A stretch of 64,000 nt of DNA, from NCBI RefSeq assembly GCF_000317125.1, contig NC_019695.1, positions 1,042,336 through 1,106,335 on the forward strand, read 5' to 3'. The DNA is from Chroococcidiopsis thermalis PCC 7203 (GTDB lineage Bacteria; Cyanobacteriota; Cyanobacteriia; Cyanobacteriales; Chroococcidiopsidaceae). Positions 63,954-64,000 of this stretch are shown piece by piece. Position 1 is the stretch's first letter, and every line of letters begins with the position of its first letter. The notes under the pieces were generated by a model that was given only the letters and a program-made list of their open reading frames with translations, did not search any database and was not told the origin of the DNA. The translations under genes and the position numbers were made by a program.

Positions 63954-64000
63954 ATGAGAATTTGGCTAATTTGGTGGAACACTCTAGTTTTTTCTTGTCA
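63954..64000 (+). CDS. Possible start of a gene, cut by the window edge
   Basis: ATG at 63954 opens a frame reading MRIWLIWWNTLVFSC to the edge. The N-terminus is hydrophobic and Trp-rich, as in a signal or membrane segment. It comes right after a TTTTGAC repeat array, and no RBS is clear. Too short to identify. Confidence 0.3.
   Translation, partial: MRIWLIWWNTLVFSC

Overview
The window reads as a piece of a cyanobacterial chromosome. It carries ndhH, petH (ferredoxin-NADP reductase with a phycobilisome-linker domain), prk, chlI, a CURT1/CAAD protein, SLH-OprB porin and SLH proteins, and it is full of the HIP1 octamer GCGATCGC and of tandem heptamer-type repeats typical of large-genome cyanobacteria. 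A Chroococcidiopsis-like or related genus is my guess; the sequence alone does not prove it.

Layout. 1-11.9 kb is a purine/ureide catabolism region: the end of an amino-acid-type ABC transporter, uraH, uraD, an SLH porin, a membrane ABM-domain protein, an NCS2 nucleobase permease, an FAD urate hydroxylase (HpxO type), an SMP-30-like protein, an SDR and an allantoate-amidohydrolase-type M20 enzyme. 12-15.6 kb is a scar zone: a decayed histidine kinase, an IS4-type insertion sequence and a broken lipase/PAF-acetylhydrolase fused to RTX repeats. 16-21.5 kb is a type I secretion set (PpiC, cNMP/C39-like/ABC exporter, HlyD), then tRNA-Ala(TGC). 21.7-35.2 kb holds housekeeping and accessory genes (trhO, O-methyltransferase, phoD, GST, PEP-CTERM protein, histone-H1-tail protein, M16 peptidase, TetR regulator, pepP, mgtE). 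35.4-42.8 kb is a PotABCD-type ABC importer, a divergent GntR/FCD regulator, a gamma-glutamylcyclotransferase-like protein and an allantoin/hydantoin racemase. 43-64 kb is mostly photosynthesis and core metabolism (ndhH, MidA-type methyltransferase, 2-hydroxyacid dehydrogenase, CAAD, homoserine dehydrogenase, petH, prk, GH100 invertase, ribE, M23 peptidase, birA, pgeF, chlI).

The main new idea is a regulon. A 13-bp palindrome, GTATAC-N-GTATAC with at most one change, occurs five times, always between genes: before the porin (4007), before the nucleobase permease (5514), before the amidohydrolase (11939), before potA (40337) and before the GntR gene (40522). This ties the Pot-type transporter, about 30 kb away, to the purine genes, and suggests that it imports a purine or ureide rather than a polyamine. 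Three of these regions also carry a perfect GTA-N8-TAC sequence (NtcA-box form), which would add nitrogen control. Chemically the window covers urate -> 5-hydroxyisourate -> OHCU -> allantoin (with a racemase) and allantoate hydrolysis; an allantoinase is not seen.

The second theme is repeat invasion. Palindromic and tandem repeats sit not only between genes but in frame inside conserved enzymes (MidA-type methyltransferase, PgeF, homoserine dehydrogenase, M16 peptidase), and write the last codons and stops of several others. Small elements with a shared TATAGCAATTC-type terminal inverted repeat carry different palindromic cores.
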